This document shows positions 13,648-26,100 of a stretch of DNA of 64,000 nucleotides, in pieces; the stretch's first letter is position 1; every line of letters begins with the position of its first letter. The DNA is from Penelope pileata (taxonomy: Eukaryota; Chordata; Aves; Galliformes; Cracidae). The notes below the pieces were generated by a model that searched no databases, had not been told where the DNA came from, and was given only the letters and a program-made list of their open reading frames with translations. The position numbers were made by a program, and so were the translations under genes. The stretch lies in contig WBMW01004867.1 in NCBI GenBank assembly GCA_013396635.1, positions 788,373 to 852,372 of the forward strand, given 5' to 3'.

Positions 13648-15984
13648 ACTTAAGAAAATTCTGGGTGCTGGAAGAGACAATGCAAAAAAAAAAAAAAAGT
13701 CTACACATGGGTATGTGTGTATGTAAATCTTGACACCACTGTAACTATCACTTTTTTCCTCACTGGGTCCTTACAGAAGTTAATTATCAACTTCGGAAGC
13801 TTAAAAAACACTGAATATCTGAATATGAATTTCTCTAGTAGATTTTGTGGTCAGGTGGTCACATTTAATCTCTGTTTTAAGGAGACACTAAGTGCTGGAA
13901 GATTTTTATCCTATGATGCATAACTGTATTTCAAGCGGTCATGATTCCACTGCTATAACTTAATTCAGAGCTCACACATTGACTATAATGGGAGAAGAAT
14001 GTAACCAATAGGTGCAGTGTATTTCTACCCAGCAAGCTTTTATGCTTCAGGTGAAGTGAGGCAAGCACAAGAATAGATCTTAGGTAAAGAAATATGACAT
14101 ATTTTACCCTTAGGGATAAAAATGCACAGAGTACAAACTATAGAAAGTTGACATGTACATTCTTGTATAGTCTATCCTACTAATTGCTCTGAAATTCCTC
14201 TCTGGCTGCTGTATTTTTAAAATATGAAGAGAGAATTAGTGTGCCATTGCACTTTATAAATAATTCTTGCACGTTTAACTCATCATTTTCATCAATAGTC
14301 AGGAAGCAATTAACATTTTAAATGCTAATTTTTAGACTGTTAGGGGAATATTCATTGATATTAGACTGCTGAGATGGGAGCATGCCATGGTATATTATTA
14401 TGGCATGAAGACTGTAGGGAAGAATACTACATGTTCTAGTTCAGCATTATCAAGGAGTGCAGTTCCAGTTAATGCAGTGCAGTTCCATGGAGACCTGGGC
14501 AATTTGCTTTAACAACTGGATGAAAATTACCAAAGCTGAAGTATATATAAAGGCTTGCCAGAGAACAATTAAAAATAAAACAACCAAGAAAGATTTTTTT
14601 GAATGTGAGATTTGTATTACTTTTTAAGTAGAACATATAGATTAACTCATTTTTGAACATTTAGCACTAGAAAATTTTCATTCGTTAGCCTTTTGTGTTG
14701 TAATCCAACTGAGATCGTATCAAAACAGTGACACTTGGAGAGCTCTGGAAGGCTGGAAATTATTTGGAGACAGAGATGCCACTGATGGGACATGCAAAGG
14801 GCCACAGTTCCAGTTTATTCTCTGTATTGTTCATTCCAGTCAGCAGAGGAGTTTCTGAAATCTTACAGGATACAAGAAATTTACACGTGAGGACTAGTTT
14901 TTGAGAGACAGTGACCATGTCAGAATATAATGCCTGGGGACAGATAATTGGAGCAAGTCTGCAGACTGTTTTTCAGGTTGTGGGTTTGCCAGTGGCTTAC
15001 TTTGTGATGTTCAGTCAGAGATCGTGCTTTCAGAAAGACAGGGTAACAATACTGTTTTCCTTCTCAGAGCACATTGAGCTATGTGTCTTCTAAGCTTTAT
15101 GGAAGGACTAGGCATAACTACTGCTGCTGCTTATTTGACAAGGACAACTAAAAGAAAGTTACAAAAGTAATGAAAATGTATCTAGTATCTGTCATCTTTC
15201 TCCCCTCCCCTCCCTTTAAATTATGAGGCACTCAGTTTTAGAAAATTTCTGTGCTATCTATTTAGCCATGGAAGCGTGACAGACTTTTTTTCCTTTTTGT
15301 CTTGCTACTAGTTATCATAATTGGCAGATTCATGTTTTATTAACCACAGAAACAAAGTTACTAGATCCATCCCATACCAGATGCTGTTGGTTAGGACATA
15401 CATTTTGCCCTAAGCAACTTATCATTCAATTTTGCTAACATCTGTATAACACCTAGTCTCATAAAAATTTAATGGTTCGATGAATTGACTGAGTAGTATG
15501 GGCTGTGCTGTCCCTCAGCTCTCTCCCTGATGGCTAATAAAGTTCAAAGTCATTCTTCTCAAGATCCTAATTTAGCTGCAAATTTACTACTAACAAAATA
15601 AATACATGAATGAAATTTGATTATGTCTGATCAAGTTAACTGCCCATATATTTGAGAAGATGCGCCTGTGCAGCAAACTGCTGGAAAATGTCCTTCTAAA
15701 TGAGTCTGTTATTGCATACACATCCATTTTGCTGTTTCCAGCAGGTAGGTTCTCAGAGTTTGCTAGCAATGTTCACTTGGCTCCACCCGTGAACATTTGC
15801 TTACATAATGATTTCTGTCTAAAAGGACTATCTTTGTTTAGTCCAAGTACTTTCACTTACAAACAATTAATGATTTTAAGAACTGCTTCTCGTATAGGAA
15901 ATATTGTTGACTTATGTATGCAAAGTTACATGGGAATTCTCCACAAAGCCAATTCCAAAGAATGTCAGGTTCCCAACAGGGCCA
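13648..15984. other. Non-coding stretch, nothing recognised
   Basis: No gene. A small inverted repeat (CATGCCAT at 14381-14388 with ATGGCATG at 14400-14407) is within chance expectation. Confidence 0.5.
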
Positions 15985-16100
15985 TTCATAGAATCATAGG
16001 ATCGTTAAGGTTGGAAAAGATCTCGAAGATCATCTAGTCCAACTGTCCACCTACCACCAAGATTGCTCATCAAACCACTAAATCATGTCCCTCCATGCAG
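15985..16100 (-). mobile_element. CR1 LINE 3' end, minus strand
   Basis: Begins with the reversed tail (ATAGAATCATAGGATC), then the reversed 3' UTR (AGGTTGGAAAAGATCTC, then CATCTAGTCCAACTGTCC). Only the last 110 or so bases of an element are present. Confidence 0.9.
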
Positions 16101-17535
16101 GGTTCTGCAAAATAAATAATAAGATATTAAAAATAAACAATCTGTACATAATCACTCTGTAAGAAATATTCGTGTTAAAGGTGTTGTAAGGAAAAAGAAA
16201 AAAAAGCAAAATGTTCCATCAAAAATCCAACTTGAAACTTAATGAAGTAAAATAAAAACTGACGGCACAGAAATTCAAACTCATTTTACTGGAGCAATTT
16301 CCATGGCTAATAAAACCATACATAATATTGTACTTAGCTGTTTTCCGTGGCCTGTTGCAATGGAATTATTTTGCTTGTTCAACAGTTAGAAAAATAAATA
16401 TTCTCAGAAACTGTGAATTGTTACTAAAAAGCTGAGAAAACCAATGAAGAGTCATAGCAAGCCTTAGATCTACGTGTGCAGATGCAAGTTTTTGCAAGGG
16501 CAAGAAAGGTAGCTGCAGCTACATTTTCTTGGATGACTAAAAGAGTCCATGACTGATCCTTACAATAAACGTGTATATTAAAAGCAAGCTATTCATCAAA
16601 AGTCCCAAATTCAAATGGTACATCAAACGAGTGTGTATTACTCCACCAGCTTTTGTTACTGATGTTAAATCACAGTGGGCTCTAATGTTTTTGTTCAAGA
16701 CAAAAATTTCCTGAGTTCTACAATGGAGGAGGCTCTGCAGAATGTCATGTCCTTTCTTTCACATAGGAGCCTGTGTAATTACTATGTGTTAATTAACACC
16801 TATAGCTATTTAAGACCATCAGATAAGTCATTTCTCAAAGCAGAAGTGGAAAGCTCGTATTGTGTGAGATGTTTCTATCCTGCACTGGTGAAATTAGGGT
16901 GGAAAGTGCTACCAAAAATAGTGTGAGTGATGCTTTTTCCTTTTTCTCTACACTAGGACAGAGTCTGTAGCAGGACAAAATGTGCTGGTACTATGGGTGA
17001 CACAAGATCTTGAAATTTGATTTCACCAAGACTATATGTCATTTTCCTAGTTTTCACTGCATATTACAGCCACGGTATTAGAAGCATGACTGCCCCTTGG
17101 CTTTGTAACTTAACAGCGTGTGGGAAGACTTCTGTGTTCAGGTCAGCTTAAGATCGTGCAGACACCTAGCTTTTCAATTTTATTGTAAGTCCTGATGTTC
17201 CATTCCTACAAAGTGGGTTAATATGTTTAGAAGAATTTTCTCACCAATCTATTTTCGCCAGAAGTAGTGAAAGTTTCTGGCTGTGAAGTAGAGGAGGGAA
17301 AAATACTTGCTGAAATAATTAATAGCGTGTAGAAAAAAATATATACTTTTTAAAAACTGAGTCTCGATCAGATGCCATAGAGTGCATGGATTTTCCAGTA
17401 AGTATTCAGTTGCTGGACCTCAGTCTCACCTTGTACTGAATTTGAAACAAACTAAGCATCCAGATCTGTACTTTTACAATTCTGCGAATTACAGTCGGAA
17501 AAATATCATAATGGGATTACTATTATACATATATA
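16101..17535. other. Non-coding stretch, nothing recognised
   Basis: AT-rich intron-like sequence with no supportable gene, RNA or transposon. Confidence 0.5.
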
Positions 17536-17600
17536 AATAGAATAGAATAGAATAGAATAGAATAGAATAGAATAGAATAGAATAGAATAGAATAGAATAG
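17536..17600. repeat. (AATAG)13 microsatellite at a CR1 3' end
   Basis: Thirteen perfect AATAG units, ending in AAAACAATAG and then the reversed 3' end of a CR1. On the minus strand the unit is CTATT, which is close to the CR1 tail repeat. The array therefore probably grew from the CR1 tail. A perfect array of this length is likely to vary between individuals. Confidence 0.95.
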
Positions 17601-18286
17601 AAAACAATAGTTCTGTTGCAAAGGACCTGCAATGATCATCAAGTCCATCTTCCTGACCACTTTAGGCCTAGTCAATAGTTAAAGCACATTATTAAAGGCA
17701 TTGTCCAAATACCTCTTGAACACTGACAGGCCTGGGGCATCAACCACCTCACTAGAAAGCCTCTTTCTGTGTTTGGCCACCCTCATGGTAAAGAAATTTT
17801 TCATTATCTGTAGTCTTTGTGCCATTCAGACATGTCCAAATATTGGTCGTCAGGTTCTTTCTGAGCCTGGCACTTTCCTCTGCAGTCCCTCTCCTCAGAA
17901 TGTTGCATAGAGCAATGAGGTCTCCTCTTGGCCTTCTTTTATCCACACTGGACAGCCCAAGTGTCCTCAGCCTCTCCCCATAGGACATGCCTTCCTGTCC
18001 TGTTACCACCTTTGTTGCCCTACTCCGGACACTTTCAAGTATCTTAGTACTCTTTTTATATTGTAGAGCCCAGAACTGCACACAAGTTCAGGATGAGGCT
18101 GCACTGATGTTAAATTTAACAGGAGAATCACCTCTTTTGGCTGGATGGCTATTCTGTGTTCAATGCACCCTAAAATGTGTTTTGCCTTCCTGCTTGCCAG
18201 GTCACAATGCTGGCTTGTGCTGAGCCTGCTGTTGACCAGCACCCCCAGATTCCTTTCTGCTGAGCTGCTCTCCAGTTACTTGTCTC
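17601..18286 (-). mobile_element. CR1 LINE, minus strand, interrupted by an LTR
   Basis: Reading the minus strand gives diverged CR1 reverse-transcriptase C-terminal sequence, for example FWALQYKKSTKILESV, RSRATKVV, GERLRTLGLSSVDKRRPRGD. The frame is broken in places. The element continues at 18684-18770 on the other side of a solo LTR, so this is an older insertion than the LTR. The 3' end abuts the (AATAG)13 array. Confidence 0.93.
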
Positions 18287-18678
18287 TGTTGTGGTTTGAC
18301 TCAGCAGATATCTAAGTCCCACTCAGTTTTTTGCTCACTCTCCCCCCTCCCAAGTGGGACTGGGAAGAGAATTAAGGAAAAGATACGGTAGTACTCGTGG
18401 GTTGAGATAAAAGCTATTTACTGAGACAGCAGAGAAAGTAAAAGAAATAACTACTATATGAACGGAATAGCTCTTTGGTCAGTTTGGGTCAGCTGCCCTG
18501 GTCCTGTCCCCTCCCAGTTCCCTGCTCCTTATGCCTCCTAACTGCTTCACTGAGGACCAAAATATGTCCTTAGCTCTGTTCAACACTGCCAGATGTTACC
18601 AGTTTTGTTTTTCGTCTGGGACCAAGACATAGCGTCATATCGGATACTATGAGAGAACTTCTGTTAGAAACTAAGACA
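18287..18678 (-). mobile_element. Solo LTR of an avian ERV (ERVL-like), minus strand
   Basis: On the + strand it runs TGTTGTGG to CTAAGACA, so it has TG/CA ends in either orientation. The five bases GTCTC flank both sides (18282-18286 and 18679-18683), a target-site duplication. Inside are segments I recognise from a widespread avian LTR family: CTCGTGGGTTGAGATAAAAG, GGTCAGTTTGGGTCAGCTGC, and GACATAGCGTCATATCGG. No internal viral genes remain; recombination between two LTRs would leave this form. The 5-bp duplication fits ERVL-type elements. The family name is inferred from memory. Confidence 0.85.
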
Positions 18679-18770
18679 GTCTCTCAGCCTGTGCCTGTGT
18701 CTGGCAGTGCTCTGTCCCAAATGCAGCACTTGGCACTTACTTTTGTCAAATTTCATACCACTGGATTTCT
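18679..18770 (-). mobile_element. CR1 LINE continuation beyond the LTR
   Basis: After the second GTCTC copy the reversed CR1 coding sequence resumes (GTGCTCTGTCCCAAATGCAG, then CACTTGGCACTTACTTTTG), corresponding to the CR1 'FNKAKCKVLHLG' region. Joining the two parts without the LTR restores a continuous CR1 order. Confidence 0.8.
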
Positions 18771-18779
18771 ATATTTCTA

Positions 18780-19209
18780 TGAGGGTTGCTCTGAAAGTAA
18801 TGCCTCCCATTTTATTATGTTGGCCCACAGTGTCAGAGGTGGATGCTGGTGGCATGGCAGTAGAGATTGAACCTTCCTGCCTGTATTCAGTTACATTTTG
18901 TTGCTGTATGACAGATGGCAGCAGAGAGACAGTCTGACAAAATAGTGTCTGACATGGAAGTGTGGATTAAGAAAAGATGTGGAATTGAATCCCTCCATGT
19001 GGAAAAAATGGCATCCATTGGCATTCATTGATGCTTGTTGAATGTTTATGGAGACCAAACAGTGGGTGTGAGCACAGTGAAGTGGTGGGTGGTATGTTTC
19101 AGCAGTGGTGACATCAACTGTGTGTCACCTCCACTGGTGCAGATTTTTATAATTTTTAGCTTTGTATCATGGAAATAAATAGGAAGCGTTACTTTTGGAG
19201 CAACCCACG
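18780..19209 (+). mobile_element. Mariner (Galluhop-like) MITE, internally deleted
   Basis: Terminal inverted repeats of about 28 bp (18780-18807 and 19182-19209) share the core GGGTTGCTC and AAAGTAA. TA dinucleotides flank both ends (18778-18779, 19210-19211), as expected for Tc1/mariner. The inside keeps the transposase N-terminal region (ATGTTTATGGAGACCAAAC, then AGTGGTGGGTGGTATG). It then jumps at about 19115 to the far 3' region (GTCACCTCCACTGGTGCAG), losing the whole catalytic part. It is a non-autonomous copy. Confidence 0.92.
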
Positions 19210-19211
19210 TA

Positions 19212-19868
19212 TATTTCTTACTGACATTCCCATGTATAATTCAACCTAAAACATCCCAACCTGCTATATGCTAATGCTGGAATGTCTGGAGGTATTTCTC
19301 AAGACCGTTCATATTAATGTGTAGGAAAAGCAATTCCAAGGAGGTAAAAAGCTTAGTAATTTAGCAGCTTGTTCCAAATCCTGTTGAAGTACAAGAAAGA
19401 TATTAGTAGATACTGAAAATGAAATAATTGTCCTGTTCATATATTTTGTAATCTCAGTATTAAAACACCAGCCATGCAAGGATTAAATTCATTGCCTAAC
19501 TTTCATTATGCTTATAAATTGAACACTAGGGAGAAGTCATTTTCATTGACACATGCTCCACCAACTTTTTTGGCAATTGTCCCAATGTGGTTCAAAGAAC
19601 AATAAAGATAGGATAGTTTTTAAAGACTTTTTTGTATTTTGTTTACTTGGAATACTAGTGACATACTATCCCTTAAGTAACCTGTGTATTCCATTCAAAA
19701 GCAGAAAATTTGAGAAATGATGGGGAGAGAAGACTATGTCCCAGAAGGACAGATGGAAACTTGAAGAACTAAGAAGATGTGTACATGATTTACAGAAGAT
19801 TGTAAATTTTTTTGCTATTCCACAATGTCGTATTGCTGGGAACCCAAACCTCTTTCCACCTGGCCTGT
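19212..19868. other. Non-coding stretch, nothing recognised
   Basis: Spacer between the mariner MITE and the next CR1. No gene seen. Confidence 0.5.
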
Positions 19869-20556
19869 TCATAGAATCATATATCATAGAATCACAAAAT
19901 GGCTTGGCTTGGAAGGGACCTTAAAAGTCATCTAGCTTCAACCCTCTTCCACGGGCAGGGTTGCTACCCCCTCAATCAGGCTGCCCAGAGCCCTATCCAA
20001 CCTGGCCTTGAACACCTCCAGGGATGGAGCATCTAGAACTTGTGTGGGCAGACTGTTCCAGCACTTCACCACCCTGAGCAGAGAATTTCTTCCTTATGTC
20101 TAATCTAAATCTACCACTCTTCAGTTTGAAAGAATCATCCACTGTCCTATCACTACATGCCCTTGGAATAAGTCTCTCTCTAGCTTTCTTATGGGCCCCC
20201 TGTTAGGTACTGGAAAGCCACAGTGAGGTCTCCCTGGAGCCTTTTCCAGGCTGAACATCTCCATCTCTTTCAGACTGTCTTCACAGGAGAGGCACTCTAA
20301 CCTTCTCTCTAATCATCCTCAATGCCCTTCTCTGAACTCACTCCAACAGCTCCATGTCCTTCTTGTGCTGGGGATCCCAGACCTGAATGCAGTGCTCCAG
20401 ACGGGGCCTCATGAGGGCAGAGCAGAAGGAGTCAACCACCTCACTTGCCCTGCTGGCCACTCCTCTTTTGATGCAGCCCAGAATATGTTGGCTTTCTGGG
20501 CTGCAAGCACACAGTTCAAAGTTGTAATTCTGCCCTGTTCTAGGTCACCTTGGTAG
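19869..20556 (-). mobile_element. CR1 LINE, minus strand
   Basis: Starts with the reversed tail (CATAGAATCA units). It then follows the CR1 3' region in reverse: TGGCTTGGAAGGGACCTTAA, CTGCCCAGAGCCCTATCCAA, CAGACTGTTCCAGCACTTCA, CCAGACCTGAATGCAGTGCT. This covers the 3' UTR and the last third of the reverse-transcriptase ORF. Its 5' end is truncated near 20556. Confidence 0.95.
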
Positions 20557-22800
20557 GAACGAGCTCTTAAATGCAATAGAAATGCCATGGCATTATCTGG
20601 GGTAGTAAAATGAATTCAGACTCTTTTAGGATTTACTGCACTTGATTTCACATGCTATTCCTGATGAAAAGTTGTGTATCAAAGGCAAAAATACAGTCCT
20701 TTCTGCTAACCCTGTAACAGGGACCAACGCAGCACTCTCCTGTTTTGAACTTGACTACTTTTTCCCCAACTTTATCCCTACCTGTTTCTGTACCATCTGT
20801 TCAAGCTTCATTTTCTTTTCACATAAATCTCATGGTATCCTTTCCACCACGATCTTGCACTCCCATCACTGAACAACAAAAGGCCTACTGACCTAACATA
20901 TGGGTGAATATGATCACCCGTCCACCCAGATGATATTTTCTATGTATTATTTCAGTTTCTCTTTGGTTACTGGTATTTCCTAAGTATTTACAGGTATTTT
21001 CATTTCTTTCAAAATATCTACTTTCACATAGAATATACATCCTAAAATATTTTAACATTCTCTTTTCATGATAAATAGACTCTCTCTTTATTAATAGATA
21101 CTCTTTCTGCTGGTTCTTTCCATATTCAAGTTTTTTGGGTTGTATTAACAGACATTATTTTTCACCTGGATTTACCTTCTAACTCTCAGCCCTTCAGCAA
21201 ACATTTGTGTTTGCCCAGTTCCCTACAATATTTCTATATTACTGATTTTCAGTTTTACAGTCTGATGTTTTAAATATTTCTACATTTGCCATAGTCTCCT
21301 TGGCTTTTAGATATGTTCATATATTGTCTTTTCATTCTAAAAATATTTGTAAAAATAGTTTTGCTTATATTTAATGTAATTTTTCCTTTGAAGGATACAT
21401 TCATTCCAAACCACATGCATTAGGGAAAGAAAAACAGCTCTAAACAGCCAGCCCCTCATATTTGTTTTTAGTCGTGTTCATCTGTGTAAAGAGTTTGTAT
21501 ACAGTATTTGTGTGCAAGAAATTTTATCAGTAAATGCATTCTGAGCAGCAGTTATCTTTTCTGAATGCTTAAAGCCTGAAGCAGTTTATGGACTTCTATT
21601 GCTTGCACAGGAAATAGAAGAAAATCTGGCACTTGTTGCTAGGCAAATTCTGCCTACCAACGTAGCATTTAAAAGTAATCTGCAAAGATCTGGCAGTTTA
21701 ACAAGTATGCATGCTAAAATGCTTTTAATACAGTTTGTCTGTAATGTATTTCTAAAATGAATGTGAACTTATTTTCCTAACCAATAATTCACGCCTGAAA
21801 AATGTAAAACCCTGCTGCTTCTGTAGGCTGTCAGCTCCATGTGGGAAAAAAATAAACATTCCTTCTTTTTTTTTTTTTCTAGAAGGTACTGAGAACCCCT
21901 CATGTGCCTTGGTTTGAGTAAAAATTAACAAAAATTACAATTGCTCCATAAGGCACATAATTTGGCTTTTGAAAATCAGCACTCTTATTCAAAGGGTATG
22001 GTAGGGGGAGGGGAGTGGATGTAGCAAAATAATTCAGCTGGCATTTTGGGTAGGTTCAGTGTTTGCTTCTGCTCCTTTGCGTGGATGTGGCAGTACAAGG
22101 AAAACTTTATGGGTTTTGAAAGAAAGGTCATAGGAAGACATCCTTCAGGGCATTCCTAAAACAACGCTAACAAACTAGCAAGTGATCAGTTGTTCTGTAT
22201 GAGAGAAAATTCTGTATGAATATTTATGCATTTGGATGGGCAATGTAGAAGCAATTAGAAATGTGTGATGATTTTTATGTTCTGTTTATCTGATCTTAAA
22301 GCCTTCCCAAGATCTAAAAACTAGCTGTCTAAGTGGGATTAAAACAAACAGTGATTTTACTGCATTGATTTAGACATGCCTTTTTCATGAACATCAGACA
22401 TACTTTTAAAAATGTTTGTAACAGAGAATATTTAACAAATACATATTCAATTAAAGGATAAAACATATTTTATTCCAACATGAATGAACTCACTTTTTTT
22501 TTCTTGTGAATTGCTATATTGTAGATATCTACCAAAGATTCCAATCGTATACCTTTCATAGCTTTGCAACTTTGTTTGGCAACTGTAATATAAGTGAGAT
22601 TCTGCTTTGCTCCATGATTGCCATTCAGACACTCTTTGCAGGGAACATAAAGTGATGGCAAGAAAATTGAATAGTTCCTCTATTGATTTGCTACTTGTTA
22701 TTATAAAGGCATTTCCTCTCGGGAAAATGCATTCTGTTCAGGAATATGTTCTACAAGGCCAGATGTGATTGCATCTCATACTTTTAACAGACAAGAATGA
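20557..22800. other. Non-coding stretch with an RFX-like site
   Basis: No gene. At 21635-21646 GTTGCTAGGCAA resembles an RFX X-box half-site pair with a one-base spacer. The surrounding 21540-21720 looks less repetitive than its neighbours, but conservation cannot be judged from one sequence. Confidence 0.4.
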
Positions 22801-22825
22801 ATCCTTTTGGCAAGCTGTTTTGTTG

Positions 22826-23105
22826 CCTTTTTTTTTCTTTTTTCCTTTTTTTTTTTAATAAGAATTTTCTTCCACATATCACTGTCTTCTTTCACTTTAT
22901 TTCCTTTTTTTAACAATTTTCTCTTTTCCTACCTTCCCTTTTTATGTCCTACACTTGTTTTGAATCCTCTTTGTAGTTTTGTGTCTTTGTTCCCTGCATT
23001 TCACATTGCATCCCACTCCTTTCTACTCATCTGTACCTGCTTCATTTTCTTTATTTATTTTATGGGTTCATTTTTTCATCATTTGTTCCTCCTATGCTTC
23101 TAGGC
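22826..23105 (+). repeat. Pyrimidine-rich low-complexity stretch
   Basis: About 280 bases strongly enriched in T and C on the + strand, with several T runs (for example near 22830 and 22850). It gives a meaningless Phe/Ser-rich open frame. One N lies at 23119. Confidence 0.7.
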
Positions 23106-23119
23106 TCACTACACATGCN

Positions 23120-26100
23120 GTCAAGTATACTTTGCAAACTGTGTTGATCTATCATTCACTTCGGTTGCTCTAAGCCATCGCAGTCAGTCTTAGTCTTATC
23201 CATATTCATAAGTTGCAACATGTTGGCATGAATTTGCTGACCTTGTCTAATCTATCTTTCAAATTGATCTACTTCCTAGAACAAATAACATATCCATAAT
23301 AAGCAGACATTATTAATTTCTGTGATAACTGATTTTCGAAAGAGTATGAAAGATAGCCAGGGTTATGTATTTGAAAACTTTGTGAAATAAAGCTATGACA
23401 CCAAAAGGTCTAAAAGGAAAACTTGGAATTGTTTCTGTCTTTCAAAGCACTATTTTAACAGTGATTAGTTACATTATTTTCAGTCACTAGTATGTTCTTG
23501 TTTCAAGTAAGTTTCTTCTTGTCTTTTCTTTGAAACTCAATTAATAACCATTGAATTCTCTGACTAGCCAAACTCTTGCTGTAACCAGGTGGATTTGTGA
23601 TTATGCCACACTTGAAAGGGTGTGAATAGACTGCACAAACAGAAGAATTATGAGTACAGTACACATTGTGTTAGAGTTCCTATTAATGTGTCTTACTAAG
23701 AAGGTAAAATGAAATGTCTTGTTTCTATTTTTGATTTCTGAAATTTCTTTATTAGATATTTTTAGTTTTTCTAGGCCTCCCCTCCAGCTTGTCCCTCAAA
23801 ATGTTTCTAAAGTGTGCAATTAAGAGAAGGACTAGGGAAAAAAAGGACAAAAAAAGAGAAATGCTCTTTTATTATCAAGCTATCTTGTGGCACTTCTTTA
23901 GCTATTTTACTCCTTTTTCTCTATTGTCTTCTTTAAAAAATTCATCATCATCTCAGGGGAACAATACGAGTCTTATTTACTGAATCCTTCATTTGAAAGC
24001 GATGTTTTTGCTCTTCGTTTTCATTTATTGCTAATGAAGTTCTTAGGAGTCTTCTTTTTCCAAAGTTGACAGAGAATCTGTCTTTTTGTCTGTGCGTGTG
24101 AAAGATTTCTTAATAAAAGCTATTCACATCCTTTATTAGAACAGTCTTCCTTTTTACTGCCATAACTGAGATTTTGAAGATCCCTTGACCATTTCATTTG
24201 ATGAAAGGACTTCCGTGTCATGAGCAGAATGATTAGACTTGAGAATGAAGCCAGACAAATTAAAATCGATGTGAGCATTGTGTTTGACTTCAGCAGGCCG
24301 GTCTCTTCTATTTAATTCTTATTTTTCAAGATGCATTCTGTATATTCTCTAAGAAAATAATGCACAGTGCAATCTGCAGGGTCAGACAGCTGACTGACAT
24401 GAAATAAGTGTGGAGAGAAAGGCTGTCTCATTCTGCCATACAAATACCTTGAGCATGTTAGCTAAACTCCCTTGTCTTGTATGTTTTCCACTACATTTTA
24501 TTCTCTATCTGCAAAGCATGGGCAATTTTTTCCCATAGTTTTTGGGCACTGTGAACATAAGTGGACACACAAACACCTGACAGTACATAATGATATGCTA
24601 AGATGATACAATAATAGAACTGTGTAAGTATCTGAAATGGAAAGAATTCTGGGCTTACCTGGAATTACTTCCGAGCATTGAGATGTACTTTTCCCGGTGT
24701 TTTGTACTTTGTCAGGAATGGAAAATGTCACTCAATTGTTCAGATTTTTTCCCTAAATTAATTACTTATTAGCTCTACACTTAAATGTGCATCAAGGAGA
24801 ATAACAACATAAAGTGTCTGATTAGTTCAATTATACCACCCACACATAGAAATAGTTTACTTACACTAACCTGAAATATAATGTTCTCGGAGCAAATAAA
24901 TCAGTCTCTTCAGCTTTTACATTATGTTCCTCTTGTTTAAGAGATTTCTCTGATTTATTTCAAACCAAGGAATAAAAATAGAATTAATTCCAGTTTGTCA
25001 TGAATTACAGTTTCTGATATTTTAAAAGCGTATAATACTGTGCTGATTACTCTTTGTTTAAAAGGATGGAAATCTGTACACACTATCACAGTTGGAGCCC
25101 TGTTCCCACCTGCCAGCAATTTTCTTCCTGTGTAGCTGGGCAAGTACTTTTTTGTTTTTCTTTTTAAGTTACCTTATATAAACAATAAATAATGCAATAG
25201 TGCCTACTCAGCCAAAGATGTGTGCTAGTTTGCCTCTTCCTACATTGTTTGACGTTACTTGTTACAGAAGGGTCTGAGCATATTCGCCCACCATTTTGGT
25301 GCTGAACCTGAGGTACCTTGTTTAGGAGCTCTGTAAACCCTGCTAACATGCTTGCATAGTTTTTCAGACTGCAATGTGCAAATCTGCAAGGGGACTTGCA
25401 CTATACATAAAGTTTTCACAAAAGGCAATGGAAGAAATAGAATTCTAATACGTATTTGACAAAGTAGATGAATTTTCTTGAATAGGGTAACATATTTGCT
25501 AGAAAATATCTCGGAGTATGAAAGCAAGAATAATGTACATCCTGCTATGGCTAGCAGAGAGAGACTTTTTTTCTCCAGAAAATTAGCAGGCCTACTTAAG
25601 ATGTGAATCAAATCCAACCTATTACTGGAACCACCTATCTCTCTTCGTTTAAGTATAGATGAGCTTGGAGTGATCCAGGTTTAACTAAGGAACTCAAATC
25701 CATTTTTTTCCATGGGAAGAATAGAAGAGCTGTGTAAGAATTAATAATACTCAAATCTCAGACTAATCTAAAGTGTTTTCATAATCCTTTCTCGATAAAT
25801 ACCTGAAAAAAGAGCCAAATTTTACTTTTTTAGTTCCTCTCCCCACTCCTTTCTGCTTCCAGTATTCCTGCTGCAAAGAAGGTGCAACAATTTGATAAGG
25901 AATTCTGTTTTGAACTTGTTTCTGCTACAGTCTCTTCTCTGATCCTTCCATTACTCTACTTGCTGAGCTCTCCTGATCAAATAAAGTCACTGATTTTAGA
26001 ACATTCTTAGAAGTCAGGATGTTATGGATCCAGAGAAAGCCTTTGTAAAAGACCAACTGCAATTGCAAAATATTTTAGTCTGCCATCTCTGTTAGCATAG

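Noticed and set aside
14381..14407. Inverted repeat CATGCCAT / ATGGCATG as a regulatory hairpin
   Set aside because: Eight-base arms with an 11-base loop are expected by chance at this scale.
22807..23103. 98-codon hydrophobic frame looking like membrane segments
   Set aside because: It arises from a T/C-rich low-complexity stretch; Phe, Leu and Ser codons are forced by composition.
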